Source: Clostridiales bacterium (GTDB taxonomy: Bacteria; Bacillota; Clostridia; Oscillospirales; Feifaniaceae). Taken from it: a stretch of 64,000 bases of DNA. Numbering within the stretch: the stretch's first letter is position 1; the number at the start of each line of letters is the position of its first letter. This document shows positions 37,933 through 47,777 of the stretch, piece by piece. Location: NCBI GenBank assembly GCA_012719075.1, contig JAAYBB010000020.1, positions 1 to 64,000 on the forward strand, in the 5' to 3' direction. The notes under the pieces are model-generated. The model was given only the letters and a program-made list of their open reading frames with translations. It did no database searches and was not told the DNA's origin. Position numbers and translations under genes: made by a program.

Positions 37933-38358
37933 ATGAACAACATTGTACAGTGCCGCCTTTGCAAGAAACCGTTTCAGTCGACCGGCGGCATGCTCTGCCG
38001 GGACTGCCTCCTGCAGCTGGACGAGGACTTTGTCAAGGTGCGGGACTACCTCGAACACAACCCCGGCAACGCCGGCATCAACGAGATTGCCGAGGCCACC
38101 GGCATCTCCAAGCGCAACCTGATCGAGCTGCTCAACGAAGAGCGCCTGACCAGGAACACCGTCTCGGCCGACCTGCTGCTCTGCTCGGTCTGCAAGCAGC
38201 CCATCCTCGTGGGCAGCATCTGCGAAAAGTGCAAAAAGGACCTGGCCTCGGCGCTCAACGCCACGCTGCCCAAGTCGCCCACACCCGAGCAAAAGCGGAG
38301 GGCACAGGCGGGCGGGGGGCCCCGCATGCACGTCAGATCCAAACTGCTCGACGACTGA
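37933..38358 (+). CDS. YvyF-like flagellar operon protein
   Basis: Two CxxC zinc-finger-like motifs (CRLCKKPF...CRDC; CSVCKQPI...CEKC) around an HTH; adjacent to flgM. Confidence 0.85.
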   Translation: MNNIVQCRLCKKPFQSTGGMLCRDCLLQLDEDFVKVRDYLEHNPGNAGINEIAEATGISKRNLIELLNEERLTRNTVSADLLLCSVCKQPILVGSICEKCKKDLASALNATLPKSPTPEQKRRAQAGGGPRMHVRSKLLDD

Positions 38359-38461
38359 ATGCGACCGGCGCGCCGGCCAAACCGGGCCGGCGTCACAGGG
38401 GGCCCGCAGCGCTGCAGGCGGGCAAAACCGATGGTGACGGATAGAAAGCGAGGTCAGGCCA

Positions 38462-38749
38462 TTGAAGATCAATCCCATTCCGCCAAGTTGGATCCAGGGG
38501 AGCTACCCCGTACAGCGGGCGCGTCCGGCCGAACAGGCGGTGCCCGAGGCCGCCGACCAGGTCACGGTCTCGGAGCAGGCCGCCGGCCTCTCGAGGCTGT
38601 CCGCCTGCGCCAGGCAGGAGGGTCCCTGCAATGCGGCCGAGCGGCAGCAGCGGGTGGCCGAAATCGCCCGGCAGATTGAGGCGGGGACCTACCACGTGTC
38701 GGCCGACGACCTGGCCGAAAAGATCCTTGGGGACATCCTGCCCAAGTGA
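38462..38749 (+). CDS. flgM: Anti-sigma-28 factor FlgM
   Basis: C-terminal RQQRVAEIARQIEAGTYHVSADDLAEKILGDIL; TTG start. Confidence 0.88.
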   Translation: MKINPIPPSWIQGSYPVQRARPAEQAVPEAADQVTVSEQAAGLSRLSACARQEGPCNAAERQQRVAEIARQIEAGTYHVSADDLAEKILGDILPK

Positions 38750-38772
38750 CGCCGAAGGGGAGTGCGCCGCAG

Positions 38773-39294
38773 GTGAATGTTGCACAGGGGCCCTATGAAC
38801 AGATGATTGCGCTGCTGGAGGACTGCGGCCGCATGCAGCGGGAGCTGCTGGCGCTGTCGGTCGAAAAGCGGCAGGTCGTCACCGCGGGGCAGACCGGCCG
38901 CCTGAGCGAGATCACGCAGCTCGAGCTCAAGGCGCTGGCCGGGCTGAACGCACTTGAAAAGAGGCGCGGGGGCCTGGCTGCGGCCATTGCGGCCGAGACC
39001 GGAGCCGACCCGCAGGCGCTGACCGTCGGCCGGCTGGCCGAGCTTGCGCCGGACCCCGACCTGAAGAGACGCCTGCTGCAGCTCCAGCGGGAGCTGACGG
39101 CACTGGTGGGCCGACTGCAGGAGCTCAACCGGCAAAACGGGGAGCTGATCAAAACCCACCTCGACTACGGCGAGACCATGCTCAACCTGATGGTGGAGGA
39201 CGCCGCCTCCCCCTACAACCTGTACGACGAGCACGGAGGTGCCGCCTCTGGCGGCGGGACAATCCGCCCCGGTCTGTTTGACCGGGAGACATGA
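38773..39294 (+). CDS. flgN: Flagellar chaperone FlgN
   Basis: Coiled-coil protein between flgM and flgK. Confidence 0.82.
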   Translation: MNVAQGPYEQMIALLEDCGRMQRELLALSVEKRQVVTAGQTGRLSEITQLELKALAGLNALEKRRGGLAAAIAAETGADPQALTVGRLAELAPDPDLKRRLLQLQRELTALVGRLQELNRQNGELIKTHLDYGETMLNLMVEDAASPYNLYDEHGGAASGGGTIRPGLFDRET

Positions 39295-39305
39295 GGTAAC
39301 CACAG

Positions 39306-40835
39306 ATGAGATCGACTTTTTCCGGCATTGAGATTGGCAAGTCCGGTATCCAGTACAGCCAGAAGGGGCTGGACGTGACGGGGCACAACATCGCCAACGT
39401 CGATACCGCGGGATATACAAGGCAGCGGCTGGTCGGCAGCGCACGGGAGCCATTTGGGGCCATCGCCCGCTACCTGCCGCTCGAGCAGGGCCGCGTGGGC
39501 GCCGGCGTCCGCGTGCAGATTTTGGACCAGATCCGGGACAGCTTTCTCGACCGACAGTTCCGCAGCGAGCAGACGCTCTACGCCGAGTGGGTCACCCGCA
39601 CGCAGGGCCTGACCTATGTCGAGTCCCTGCTGCAGGGCGACGCGACGGCCAGCCTGAGCGGCAGCCTCAAAAACCTGTTCGACGCCTTCAACGACGTGGC
39701 GGGCGCCCCCTTTGACGCCGCCCAGCGCAGCGTGCTGCGCCAGCGCGGCCTGCAGATCTGCCAGGACATCCGCAAGGTGTACACCCGCATGACCGAGATG
39801 CTCAGCGAGCAGGAGCTCTGCGTCGAGACGGTGGTGGGGCAGATCAACACCGTCACCGGCAGCATCGCGCGGCTGAACGAGAGCATTTACTTTGCCGAGC
39901 TGGACGGCCAGCCGGCCAACGACCTGCGCGACAAGCGCAACCTGCTGCTGGACGAGCTGTCGGGCTACATCAACATCGAGTACCGCGAGACCGCCGAGGG
40001 CAAGCTGGTGGTCACGACCGACGGCGGCCGCGAGCTGGTCAACCACAAGGCGGTCAACCGCATCGGCCTGATGGACAACGCCGACGGCCTCAGCATACCC
40101 TGCTGGGCGGCCGACACCTTCGGCCCCGGCGACCCCGCGGCCGACACCGCGCTGGACAGCAGCCTCATGGGGGGCGAGCTCAAGGCCCACCTCGACCTGA
40201 TGACCGGCACCTCGGTCGACCAGCCCGGCATCCCCTACTTCATCAACCTGCTCAACGCCTATGCGCAGACGCTGGTCACCTCGGTCAACGACATCCACAA
40301 CCAGGGCTTCCGCCACCCGAACGGCAACGAGGGCGACCCCGACACAGCCCCCTCGACCGGCATGGGCATCGACTTCTTCTGGGACGGCGGCGGCCAGCCC
40401 ATCACGGCCGGCGACCTGCGCCTCAGCGACGCCATCGCCGACGAGGTCTACGGCATTTACAACATCTGCGCCTCGAGCCAGATTGTCTCCTCGCCCGACC
40501 CCGAGGACCTCAACAGCGGCAACAACGAAATTGCCAAGGCCCTCTTCCAGCTGTACGGGGACACCACGGTCGGCCTGTTCGGGCTGGTCAGCAGCATGGT
40601 GCTCGAAATCGGCACCACGCTCGGGCACAGCAAGACCATGACCTCCACCCAGCAGAGCCTGCTGCTCTCGGCCGACCAGCAGCGCACCTCGATTTCGGGG
40701 GTCTCGCTGGACGAGGAGATGACCAGCCTGATCATGTACCAGCACGCCTACTCGGGCTCCAGCCGCGTCATCACGGCCATGGACGAGGCGCTGGAGGTGC
40801 TGATCAACAAGATGGGGCTTGTGGGGCGCGCCTGA
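39306..40835 (+). CDS. flgK: Hook-associated protein FlgK
   Basis: FSGIEIGKSGIQYSQKGLDVTGHNIANVDTAGYTRQR...SGVSLDEEMTSLIMYQHAYSGSSRVI. Confidence 0.96.
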   Translation: MRSTFSGIEIGKSGIQYSQKGLDVTGHNIANVDTAGYTRQRLVGSAREPFGAIARYLPLEQGRVGAGVRVQILDQIRDSFLDRQFRSEQTLYAEWVTRTQGLTYVESLLQGDATASLSGSLKNLFDAFNDVAGAPFDAAQRSVLRQRGLQICQDIRKVYTRMTEMLSEQELCVETVVGQINTVTGSIARLNESIYFAELDGQPANDLRDKRNLLLDELSGYINIEYRETAEGKLVVTTDGGRELVNHKAVNRIGLMDNADGLSIPCWAADTFGPGDPAADTALDSSLMGGELKAHLDLMTGTSVDQPGIPYFINLLNAYAQTLVTSVNDIHNQGFRHPNGNEGDPDTAPSTGMGIDFFWDGGGQPITAGDLRLSDAIADEVYGIYNICASSQIVSSPDPEDLNSGNNEIAKALFQLYGDTTVGLFGLVSSMVLEIGTTLGHSKTMTSTQQSLLLSADQQRTSISGVSLDEEMTSLIMYQHAYSGSSRVITAMDEALEVLINKMGLVGRA

Positions 40836-40878
40836 TTGCCCCCCTGCCGGCCACGGCATTTGAAAGGAGAATCCCGCC

Positions 40879-41913
40879 ATGCGTGTCACCAACTCCATGC
40901 TGGTGAGCAACTACATGAACAACCTCAACGGCAGCCTGGGCAGGCTGGACCGCTACCAGGGACAGCTGGCCACCAACCGCAAGTGGGCGAACGTCAGCGA
41001 CGACCCCGTGAGCGTCATTTACAGTCAGCAGGCCAACTACCGTCTGGACCGGCTGCGCCAGTACCAGGGCAACGTCGGGCAGGCGCTCAAGTGGGCCACC
41101 CAGGTCGAGGGCGGCATCATGGAGCTCAACGAGGTCATCAAGTCGGCCTACGAGGCCTGCGTCGGCGCCGCGACCGACATCATGGACAAGCGGGACATGA
41201 CCAACGCCGCGCAGTACGTCAAGCAGCTGCGCGACCACATCCTGCAGACCCTCAACACCACCTACGGCGACAAGTATGTCTTCGGCGGCTACAACGCCTC
41301 CGGCCACGTCGACGCCAACCGGCAGATCGGCCCCTTTTCGGCGCAGGAGGTGACCGACCCGGTCACCGGCGAGGTGACCGGCAGCCAGCTCTGCTTCAAC
41401 GGCATCCCGATCTCGGCGCTCGAGGCCAACGCCGCGCTGCCCGCCATCGACCAGGACCCCCAGCTGAGCGAGGTCTACGCGCACTTCCAGGGCCAGGTCA
41501 TCCGCTACGACGTCGGGGTCGGGCTGGAGATGGAGGTCAGCTACAACCCCTCCAATCTGGTGCAGACCGGCGGCACCAACCTCTATGAGCTGGTCTCGGG
41601 GCTGTACTTTGAGATGGTCCGGGACGGGGCCACGGCCGAGGACATCAGCAGCCACATCCAGGGGCTGCAGAGCGCCCAGAGCCACCTGCTGGCCTCGGCG
41701 GCCGAGGTGGGCGGCCGGGTCAACCGGCTCGAGATCCTCGAGGCCCGCTACGAGCAGGACGAGATCGCCTACCTGCAGATGAAGTCGGACGCCGAGGACG
41801 CCGACCAGGCCGAGGTCATCATGCACTACAAGATGGCCGAGTCGGTCTACAAGGCCGCCCTCTCGACCGGGGCCTACATCATTCAGCCCACGCTGATGGA
41901 CTTTCTGCGCTGA
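40879..41913 (+). CDS. flgL: Hook-associated protein FlgL
   Basis: MRVTNSMLVSNYMNNLNGSLGRLDRYQGQLATNRKWANVSDDPVSV. Confidence 0.95.
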   Translation: MRVTNSMLVSNYMNNLNGSLGRLDRYQGQLATNRKWANVSDDPVSVIYSQQANYRLDRLRQYQGNVGQALKWATQVEGGIMELNEVIKSAYEACVGAATDIMDKRDMTNAAQYVKQLRDHILQTLNTTYGDKYVFGGYNASGHVDANRQIGPFSAQEVTDPVTGEVTGSQLCFNGIPISALEANAALPAIDQDPQLSEVYAHFQGQVIRYDVGVGLEMEVSYNPSNLVQTGGTNLYELVSGLYFEMVRDGATAEDISSHIQGLQSAQSHLLASAAEVGGRVNRLEILEARYEQDEIAYLQMKSDAEDADQAEVIMHYKMAESVYKAALSTGAYIIQPTLMDFLR

Positions 41914-42008
41914 CCGGTGGGGCGCAGCTTGAACAGGGGACGACAATTTCCTTCACCGATTGAAACCGCAGGGGTGTGCAAGATCGCAAAGGGCAGGTGT
42001 ATGACGAC

Positions 42009-42629
42009 ATGAGCACGGTTTCAAAAATTGTAATCGACCAGCAGTACGCGGCCATCGGCATCAGGACCACGCCGGCCAAAATGCACATCACAATGCCCAG
42101 CCCGACCATGAGAATCCGCAACGAGCTGCCCGAGATGCAGATCGAGCGCCGGCCGCCGAGCTTTGAAGTGAACTGGCAGAAGGTGCATGACGAGTCCGGC
42201 CTCAAGGGCCCCATCACGCTGATCAAGACCATCCGGGACGAGGTGCGCGAAGGGGTGCTCGGCCACATCGCGGACAAGGTGCGCGAGTACGACGAAATCG
42301 GCGACCTCACCCGCCCCGGCAACCGGGTGGCCGAGCAGTGCCGGGCCGCATCGCTGCGCACCGCCGGGACGACCATCAACCTCGGCAGCATGCCCCAGAG
42401 CCTGCCCGAGATGAGCTGGGACAGGGGCAGCATGCACGTCTCCTGGAGCCGCGGCCGCGTGGTCGTCGAGTGGGAGGACGTGAGCAACCGGGCCGAGATC
42501 GAGCTCGACCCCCCCTTCTCAATCGAGGTCTACCTGCGGCAAAAGCCCTTCTTCCGCGTCACGGTCGAGGATGTGCAGGGGCCGCAGGTCGATGCGGCCG
42601 GCAACTCGGTGGACCAGTACGTCGGATAG
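42009..42629 (+). CDS. DUF6470 (YviE-like) protein
   Basis: PAKMHITMPSPTMRIRNELPEMQIERRPPSFEVNWQK; between flgL and fliW. Confidence 0.8.
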   Translation: MSTVSKIVIDQQYAAIGIRTTPAKMHITMPSPTMRIRNELPEMQIERRPPSFEVNWQKVHDESGLKGPITLIKTIRDEVREGVLGHIADKVREYDEIGDLTRPGNRVAEQCRAASLRTAGTTINLGSMPQSLPEMSWDRGSMHVSWSRGRVVVEWEDVSNRAEIELDPPFSIEVYLRQKPFFRVTVEDVQGPQVDAAGNSVDQYVG

Positions 42630-42739
42630 GGGGCCAGGGGGCGGCACCCCCCGGCGCCCGTAAAACAGGGGAGCGCCAGGTGCCTTTTGAAACATGGACG
42701 CCCGCGCGGCAGCGCCGCGCCGGGCAGAAGGGAAATCGT

Positions 42740-43222
42740 ATGCGTATACAGACCGTTCGCTTTGGGGAGGTCACCATCGACGAGCAGAAAATCATCACCT
42801 TTGCCGCGGGGCTCCCGGGGCTCGAGGCGTACAGCCGCTTTGCCGTGCTGCAGTTTGACGAGAGCTATCCCATCACCTGGCTGCAGTGCGTGGACGAGCC
42901 GTCCATCTGCCTGCCGGTGGTGGATTCGTTTCTGGTCATGCCCGACTACGCCTTCAACCTGGCCGACGAGGACGTCAAGGAGCTGGAGCTCCGGGGGCCG
43001 GAGGATTTGCAGGTGCTCAGCGTGATGGTCATCCCCGACAACATCGAGCAGATGACGGTCAATCAAGTGGCGCCGGTGGTCATCAACATGCGCACCGGCG
43101 CGGCCCGCCAGATCATCCTCAACGGGGGGGATTTCAACGCCCGGCTGCCCATCTTTGAAGAGCTCATCAAGCGAATAAAGGAGGGCCGCGCCGATGCTGG
43201 TGCTGTCGCGCAAGCTGAATGA
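42740..43222 (+). CDS. fliW: Flagellar assembly factor FliW
   Basis: [47 protein letters not shown]-terminal part of ORF 42338..43222. Confidence 0.94.
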   Translation: MRIQTVRFGEVTIDEQKIITFAAGLPGLEAYSRFAVLQFDESYPITWLQCVDEPSICLPVVDSFLVMPDYAFNLADEDVKELELRGPEDLQVLSVMVIPDNIEQMTVNQVAPVVINMRTGAARQIILNGGDFNARLPIFEELIKRIKEGRADAGAVAQAE

Positions 43223-43430
43223 GACCATCCTGATCGGCGACGAAATCCGGGTGACGCTGCTGGGCATCGAGGGCGACAAGGTCAAGCTGGGCATTGATGC
43301 ACCGAGGGCGACCAGGATTTTCCGCGAGGAGCTGCTGGAGGCCACGCGGGCCACCAACCGCCAGGCGCTGGAGGCCCCGGTGGTGACCTTTGACCTCTCG
43401 CGGCTTGCCGGGCGGGAAGAGGACACGTGA
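43194..43430 (+). CDS. csrA: Carbon storage regulator CsrA
   Basis: [47 protein letters not shown]. Confidence 0.98.
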   Translation: MLVLSRKLNETILIGDEIRVTLLGIEGDKVKLGIDAPRATRIFREELLEATRATNRQALEAPVVTFDLSRLAGREEDT

Positions 43431-43487
43431 GTCAATCCGGCGGGCAGAAGATACGTGCGTAAACGAGGGGGCGCCCGGCGCCCCCTG

Positions 43488-43547
43488 AAAAGGCCCCCGG
43501 CCGCCCCAGACAGGGCGCGGCCGGGGGCCGGTGTTTTTGACGGTGCC
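43488..43547 (+). terminator. Intrinsic terminator after csrA
   Basis: GGCCCCCGGCCGC...GCGGCCGGGGGCC followed by GGTGTTTTT. Confidence 0.75.
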
Positions 43548-43776
43548 TTTGCCGGTATCAAGGCGAAAGGTACAGGGACACGTGAGGGGGGAGCCGGTAT
43601 CCCGGGCGGGGCTTTTCCCTAACCTGTATGCCGGGGACGGTATTTCGGACAGGGCTTCTCGAAGCTGGGCTCGCCGGCGCATCCACAGGGGCGCTTGGTG
43701 CGCTGTCCTGGATGATGGAGGGGCCCTGCCAAGTGGGCTTATACCGGGGCATCCAAAGCACTCCCCAAACGCAAAA

Positions 43777-43803
43777 GAACCCGGGCGCAGGCCGGGTTCC
43801 TTT
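43777..43803. terminator. Terminator-like hairpin downstream of flagellin, possibly bidirectional
   Basis: GAACCCGG-GCGCAGG-CCGGGTTC, inside a longer imperfect inverted repeat CACTCC...GGAGTG. Confidence 0.75.
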
Positions 43804-43891
43804 GCTTGGAGTGTGGTTTTGCTGTTTTTTTGCTGGGGTGTGGGTATGCCATAGGATAAAAGGAGGGACTGAATGGAAGAGCGGCCCTGTC

Positions 43892-45445
43892 TTAGCCGAG
43901 CAGCTGCAGCACGCCCTGGGGCAGTGCGTTGGCCTGCGCCAGCATGGCGGTAGAGGCCTGGGCCAGAATGTTGTTGCGGGTGAACTGGGTCATCTCCTTG
44001 GCCATGTCGACGTCGCGGATGCGGCTCTCGGCGGCACTCAGGTTCTCGGCCGAGGTGTCGAGGTTGGCGATCTTGAACTCCAGGCGGTTCTGCAGGGCGC
44101 CGAGCGCGGCGCGCTGGGTCGAGACCTGGTTGATGGCGCCGTTGACCTCGGTGATGGCCTTGGAGGCCCCTTCGCGCGTGCGGACGGAGGAGAAGCCGAT
44201 GCCCAGCGCATAGCTGTCCATCTTGTCGACGTTGATGGCCAGCTCGTCGCCCTGGTTGGCGCCGGTCTGGATGACCAGCGCGCGGCCCTCGACCGACTTG
44301 ACCTCGATGATGCCCTGGAGCTTGTCGGGCTTGACAAAGTTGGCGTCGTCGGCATGCTCAAGGCCGTCTGCGCCGGTGTCGGTTACCTTGGCGAGGTCGG
44401 CCGCGCTCAGCGCGGTGCCCAGCTTGACCGTGATGCCGTTGTTGAAGGTGACGTGGTCGTCGCCGACCTTGACCTCGACGCGCTCGGCGCCCAGGCAGGT
44501 GGCGTAGAACTTGGTGGTGCCCGCATTGTAGTCCTTGGCGCCGCCCAGCGCAAAGGTCGAGTTGGTCAGGTTGTTGGCCAGCGTCTGGCGACCGGTCAGT
44601 GTGCCCAGATTGACAGCATCCTTGACTTCAAAGGTGAAGTCACCCAGTCCGGTGAAGTTGACGGTCGCGGTGCCGTTGGCCGCAAGATCTGCCTCCGTAA
44701 AGCTGCCCGCGACCGAGACGCCGGTGGTCAGGTTGACGGCCGAGAGCGTGCCGTCGGCATTGCCGCGGATTTCCCAGGTGCCGTTGTACAGCGCGTTGGC
44801 GTTGATGGCTCCCGAGATGGTGAAGTCGGCATTGGCGCCGACTGCGGCAGCGACATCGGCCGAGTCGGTGACATAGGTGGGGGCCTCGGCCACGACGGCG
44901 CCGGTGGTCACCTGCACGATGTCGATGGCGTAGTTGCCGGCCTTGGCGTTGTTGGCCAGGAAGATGGAGGGGCTGTCTGCGGCCATCGCGCCGGTGGCGC
45001 CGCCGATGTTGCGCTTGCCGGCGAAGTAGCCGTCGATCAGGTTCTGGTCGTTGAAGCGGGTCTTGGAGGCCGTTTCGTTGATCTCGTCGCGCAGTTGCAT
45101 AAACTCCTGCTCGAGTGCGCCGCGGTCGATGCTCTGCTCGTTGGTGTCGGAGCCCGACTGCACCGCGAGCTCGCGCATTCTCTGCAGGATGTTGTGGGTG
45201 CTCTGCAGGGCGCCCTCAGCGGTCTGGACCAGCGAAATGGCGTCCTGGCTGTTCTTGGAGGCCATCTGCAGGCCGCGGATCTGGGCGCGCATCTTCTCCG
45301 AAATGGCCAGGCCGGCCGCGTCGTCGCCGGCGCGGTTGATGCGGTAGCCGGAGCTCAGCTTTTCGACGTTCTTGGCGATGTTGGCATTGTTGATGCCGTA
45401 CTGGCGATGGGCGTTCATCGCCGTGATGTTGTTGTTGATACGCAT
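43892..45445 (-). CDS. hag: Flagellin
   Basis: MRINNNITAMNAHRQYGINNANIAKNVEKLSSGYRINRAGDDAAGLAISEKMRAQIRGL...DMAKEMTQFTRNNILAQASTAMLAQANALPQGVLQLLG; ATG 45445 with SD AAGGAGGAG. Confidence 0.97.
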   Translation of the reverse strand: MRINNNITAMNAHRQYGINNANIAKNVEKLSSGYRINRAGDDAAGLAISEKMRAQIRGLQMASKNSQDAISLVQTAEGALQSTHNILQRMRELAVQSGSDTNEQSIDRGALEQEFMQLRDEINETASKTRFNDQNLIDGYFAGKRNIGGATGAMAADSPSIFLANNAKAGNYAIDIVQVTTGAVVAEAPTYVTDSADVAAAVGANADFTISGAINANALYNGTWEIRGNADGTLSAVNLTTGVSVAGSFTEADLAANGTATVNFTGLGDFTFEVKDAVNLGTLTGRQTLANNLTNSTFALGGAKDYNAGTTKFYATCLGAERVEVKVGDDHVTFNNGITVKLGTALSAADLAKVTDTGADGLEHADDANFVKPDKLQGIIEVKSVEGRALVIQTGANQGDELAINVDKMDSYALGIGFSSVRTREGASKAITEVNGAINQVSTQRAALGALQNRLEFKIANLDTSAENLSAAESRIRDVDMAKEMTQFTRNNILAQASTAMLAQANALPQGVLQLLG

Positions 45446-45455
45446 GTTGTTGTTA

Positions 45456-45508
45456 CTCCTCCTTGATTTTCTGTCGGCGTTGCCGCCTCTTTGCGGGCAT
45501 CCTTGCCC
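45456..45508 (-). promoter_or_regulatory. Predicted CsrA target in flagellin leader: GGA-loop hairpin plus SD-overlapping GGAGGA
   Basis: Minus strand GGGCA-AGGA-TGCCC hairpin (45495-45508) containing CAAGGAUG, and AAGGAGGAG SD (45456-45464). Confidence 0.6.
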
Positions 45509-45683
45509 TGTTGCCCTGTGCCGGCCGCGCGGCCCTTGGGCACGGCTCGGCGGCCAGGTCCCCCCGCATCTCAAACAGGGGGCTCTTTCCGCCGAGGGCC
45601 GGCCCGCCTTCCGCGGGAGCACCTTCAACCTGACTGAACCGCCTTCAGTGCCCTTCGGGCGGCCCAAATTGGGTTCGACAAAA

Positions 45684-45710
45684 TTATCGGCATATTTTTC
45701 GGTAACTTTA
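45684..45710 (-). promoter_or_regulatory. Sigma-28 (SigD) promoter for flagellin
   Basis: Minus strand TAAA-N15-GCCGATAA. Confidence 0.85.
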
Positions 45711-45894
45711 GTGTTCAAATATCGACAAGAATATTTTTTTATGTGACGATTACAAAAACACCTGTTTGGGCACAAAAATGCAGGAACAGGCGGTCTTTTC
45801 AATGGGAAATTAAATTTGCGAATAAAATAACACAGAAATTCCCGGATGAATTCGGCATATTTGACAAATTTCTGTAAAAATTGATTGAAATATG

Positions 45895-45923
45895 GATACA
45901 AAGGTGGTAAGATGTGTTTATTA
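45895..45923 (+). promoter_or_regulatory. Sigma-A-type promoter for the fliF operon
   Basis: TTGAAA-N17-TAAGAT. Confidence 0.65.
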
Positions 45924-46123
45924 AAAAGAAATTTATTACTAAAAAATAAGATTTTATTACCAAGTTACAAGACCAAATACGGATTGTGTAAGAGGTTGTG
46001 CCATCCGGAGGTCAGGGGCATTTGCCGAGCGGCTTTCCCGTGTCGATAAACGGGGACTGATGTGGCCAATAACAGTGTGGAATCGGCCTGTTTGACGCGG
46101 GCCGTACAGGGGGGATTGGGCAG

Positions 46124-47755
46124 GTGAGGGCTTTTTTCAGCTCACTGGTACACCAGTTGAAGGACTTTTGGTCGGGGCTGACCAAGCGGGAGCGCAACCG
46201 CTTTGCCGTGCTGACGGCGCTGATTGTGCTGCTGGGGACCGGGGCGGCCTACCTGCTTGGCCGGACCGAGTACGGCGTGCTGTACCAGAACCTCGAGGCC
46301 AAGGAGGCCGGCGAGGTGCTCGCGGCGCTCGAGGAGATGGGGGTGTCGGTCCGGACCGAGGGGGCGGGCACCATCCTGGCGCCGCGCGAGCAGGTGGGCG
46401 AGCTGCGCATGCGCCTGTCGGCCGAGGGCTACCTCAGCCAGAACTACCTGCCCGACATCTACAGCGCGGGCTCCTCGGGCATGGGCCGCACGGCGCAGGA
46501 GCAACTGGTCTACTATACGTATCAGAAGCAGGCCGACATCCGCCGCGCCATCTTGCAGATGGACAAGGTCGAGGAGTGCGTGGTGCTCATCAACATGGCC
46601 AAGGAGTCGAGCTATGTGTGGGACCCCAACGCGCAGCCCACCAGCGCCTCGGTGCTGCTGGAGATAAGGCGGGGCGAGCTGCTTGAAAACGGAGAGGCAA
46701 ACGCCATCGCGGCGCTGGTCTCCACGGCGCTGCCCGGCCTGAGTTACGAGAACATCCACCTGGTGGACAGCAAGATGAACCAGTACCACCTCGGCGCGCC
46801 CTCGGCCGAGGGGGGCGGCGCACAGGAGATCGGCAAGCAGTTCGAGCTGGAAAACATGGTGCGCGACCGCCTGCAAAAGCAGGTGCTCAACCTGCTCAGC
46901 CCGGTCTTTGGCACTGACAGGGTCAACGCCTCGGTCAACGTGCGGCTCAACTTCGACCGCGAGCGCATCCAGTCGGTCGAGTTCTCGCCGCCCGAGGGCA
47001 TGGACAGCGAGGGGCTGGTCATCAGCATGTCGGAGCTGTACGAGAACGCGCGGGACGGCAGCACGGCCGGCGGCATCCCCGGCACCGACGCCAACGGCAT
47101 GGGCGCCGCGCAGTACCCCTACGGCGACCTTGGCGAGGACGAGTACTACAGCAAGGTGCTGCGCGAGATGAACTACGAGATCAACGAGACCACCACCGAG
47201 GTCGAGCGGGCGCAGGGCGTCATCAAGAGCCTGTCCATCGCCGTGCTGGTCGACAGCGAGGCGGTGGGCGAGGACCACACGGCCGACGTGACCACGCTGG
47301 TGGCGCAGGCCCTCGGCGTCAACGAGAACTACGTCTCGGTGCGCAGGCTGCCCTTCCAGAGCGACCCGAACCCCTATGCCGAGCTGCTGGCCGAGCAGCG
47401 CGCGAGCGAGCGGCAAATTCGCATGTGGGAGATGGCGCAGGTGCTGATCAAGGCCGCGGTGATTGTGGTGCTGGCGCTGCTGCTGTTCCTGATGGTGCGC
47501 AGCGTGCTGAAGGCCAGGGAGGACCGGGAGCGGGTGATCCTGATGCCGGGCGGCGCACAGGAGGGCGAAGTGCCGGTCGGGATCGACTACCTGGCCGGCG
47601 AGGGGGAGGACGGGCCGGAGGAGGAGAACTTCTATGCCGACGTCAAGCTGAGCGCCAAGTCGGCCGGCATCGAGCAGCTTGAGCGCATCATCGACAAAAA
47701 TCCGCAGGCGGTGGCCATGTTGCTGCGCAACTGGCTGTCGGAAGAGGCCAAATAA
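46124..47755 (+). CDS. fliF: Flagellar MS-ring protein FliF
   Basis: LTALIVLLGTGAAYLLGRTEYGVLYQNLEAKEAGEVLAALEEMGV...; C-terminal TM and FliG-binding tail. Confidence 0.96.
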   Translation: MRAFFSSLVHQLKDFWSGLTKRERNRFAVLTALIVLLGTGAAYLLGRTEYGVLYQNLEAKEAGEVLAALEEMGVSVRTEGAGTILAPREQVGELRMRLSAEGYLSQNYLPDIYSAGSSGMGRTAQEQLVYYTYQKQADIRRAILQMDKVEECVVLINMAKESSYVWDPNAQPTSASVLLEIRRGELLENGEANAIAALVSTALPGLSYENIHLVDSKMNQYHLGAPSAEGGGAQEIGKQFELENMVRDRLQKQVLNLLSPVFGTDRVNASVNVRLNFDRERIQSVEFSPPEGMDSEGLVISMSELYENARDGSTAGGIPGTDANGMGAAQYPYGDLGEDEYYSKVLREMNYEINETTTEVERAQGVIKSLSIAVLVDSEAVGEDHTADVTTLVAQALGVNENYVSVRRLPFQSDPNPYAELLAEQRASERQIRMWEMAQVLIKAAVIVVLALLLFLMVRSVLKAREDRERVILMPGGAQEGEVPVGIDYLAGEGEDGPEEENFYADVKLSAKSAGIEQLERIIDKNPQAVAMLLRNWLSEEAK

Positions 47756-47777
47756 CTGGGCGAGGTGAACTTTGAAC

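Noticed and set aside
43628-45466. 612-aa plus-strand ORF opposite flagellin
   Set aside because: Antisense shadow of a strongly supported flagellin; no domain-like content.
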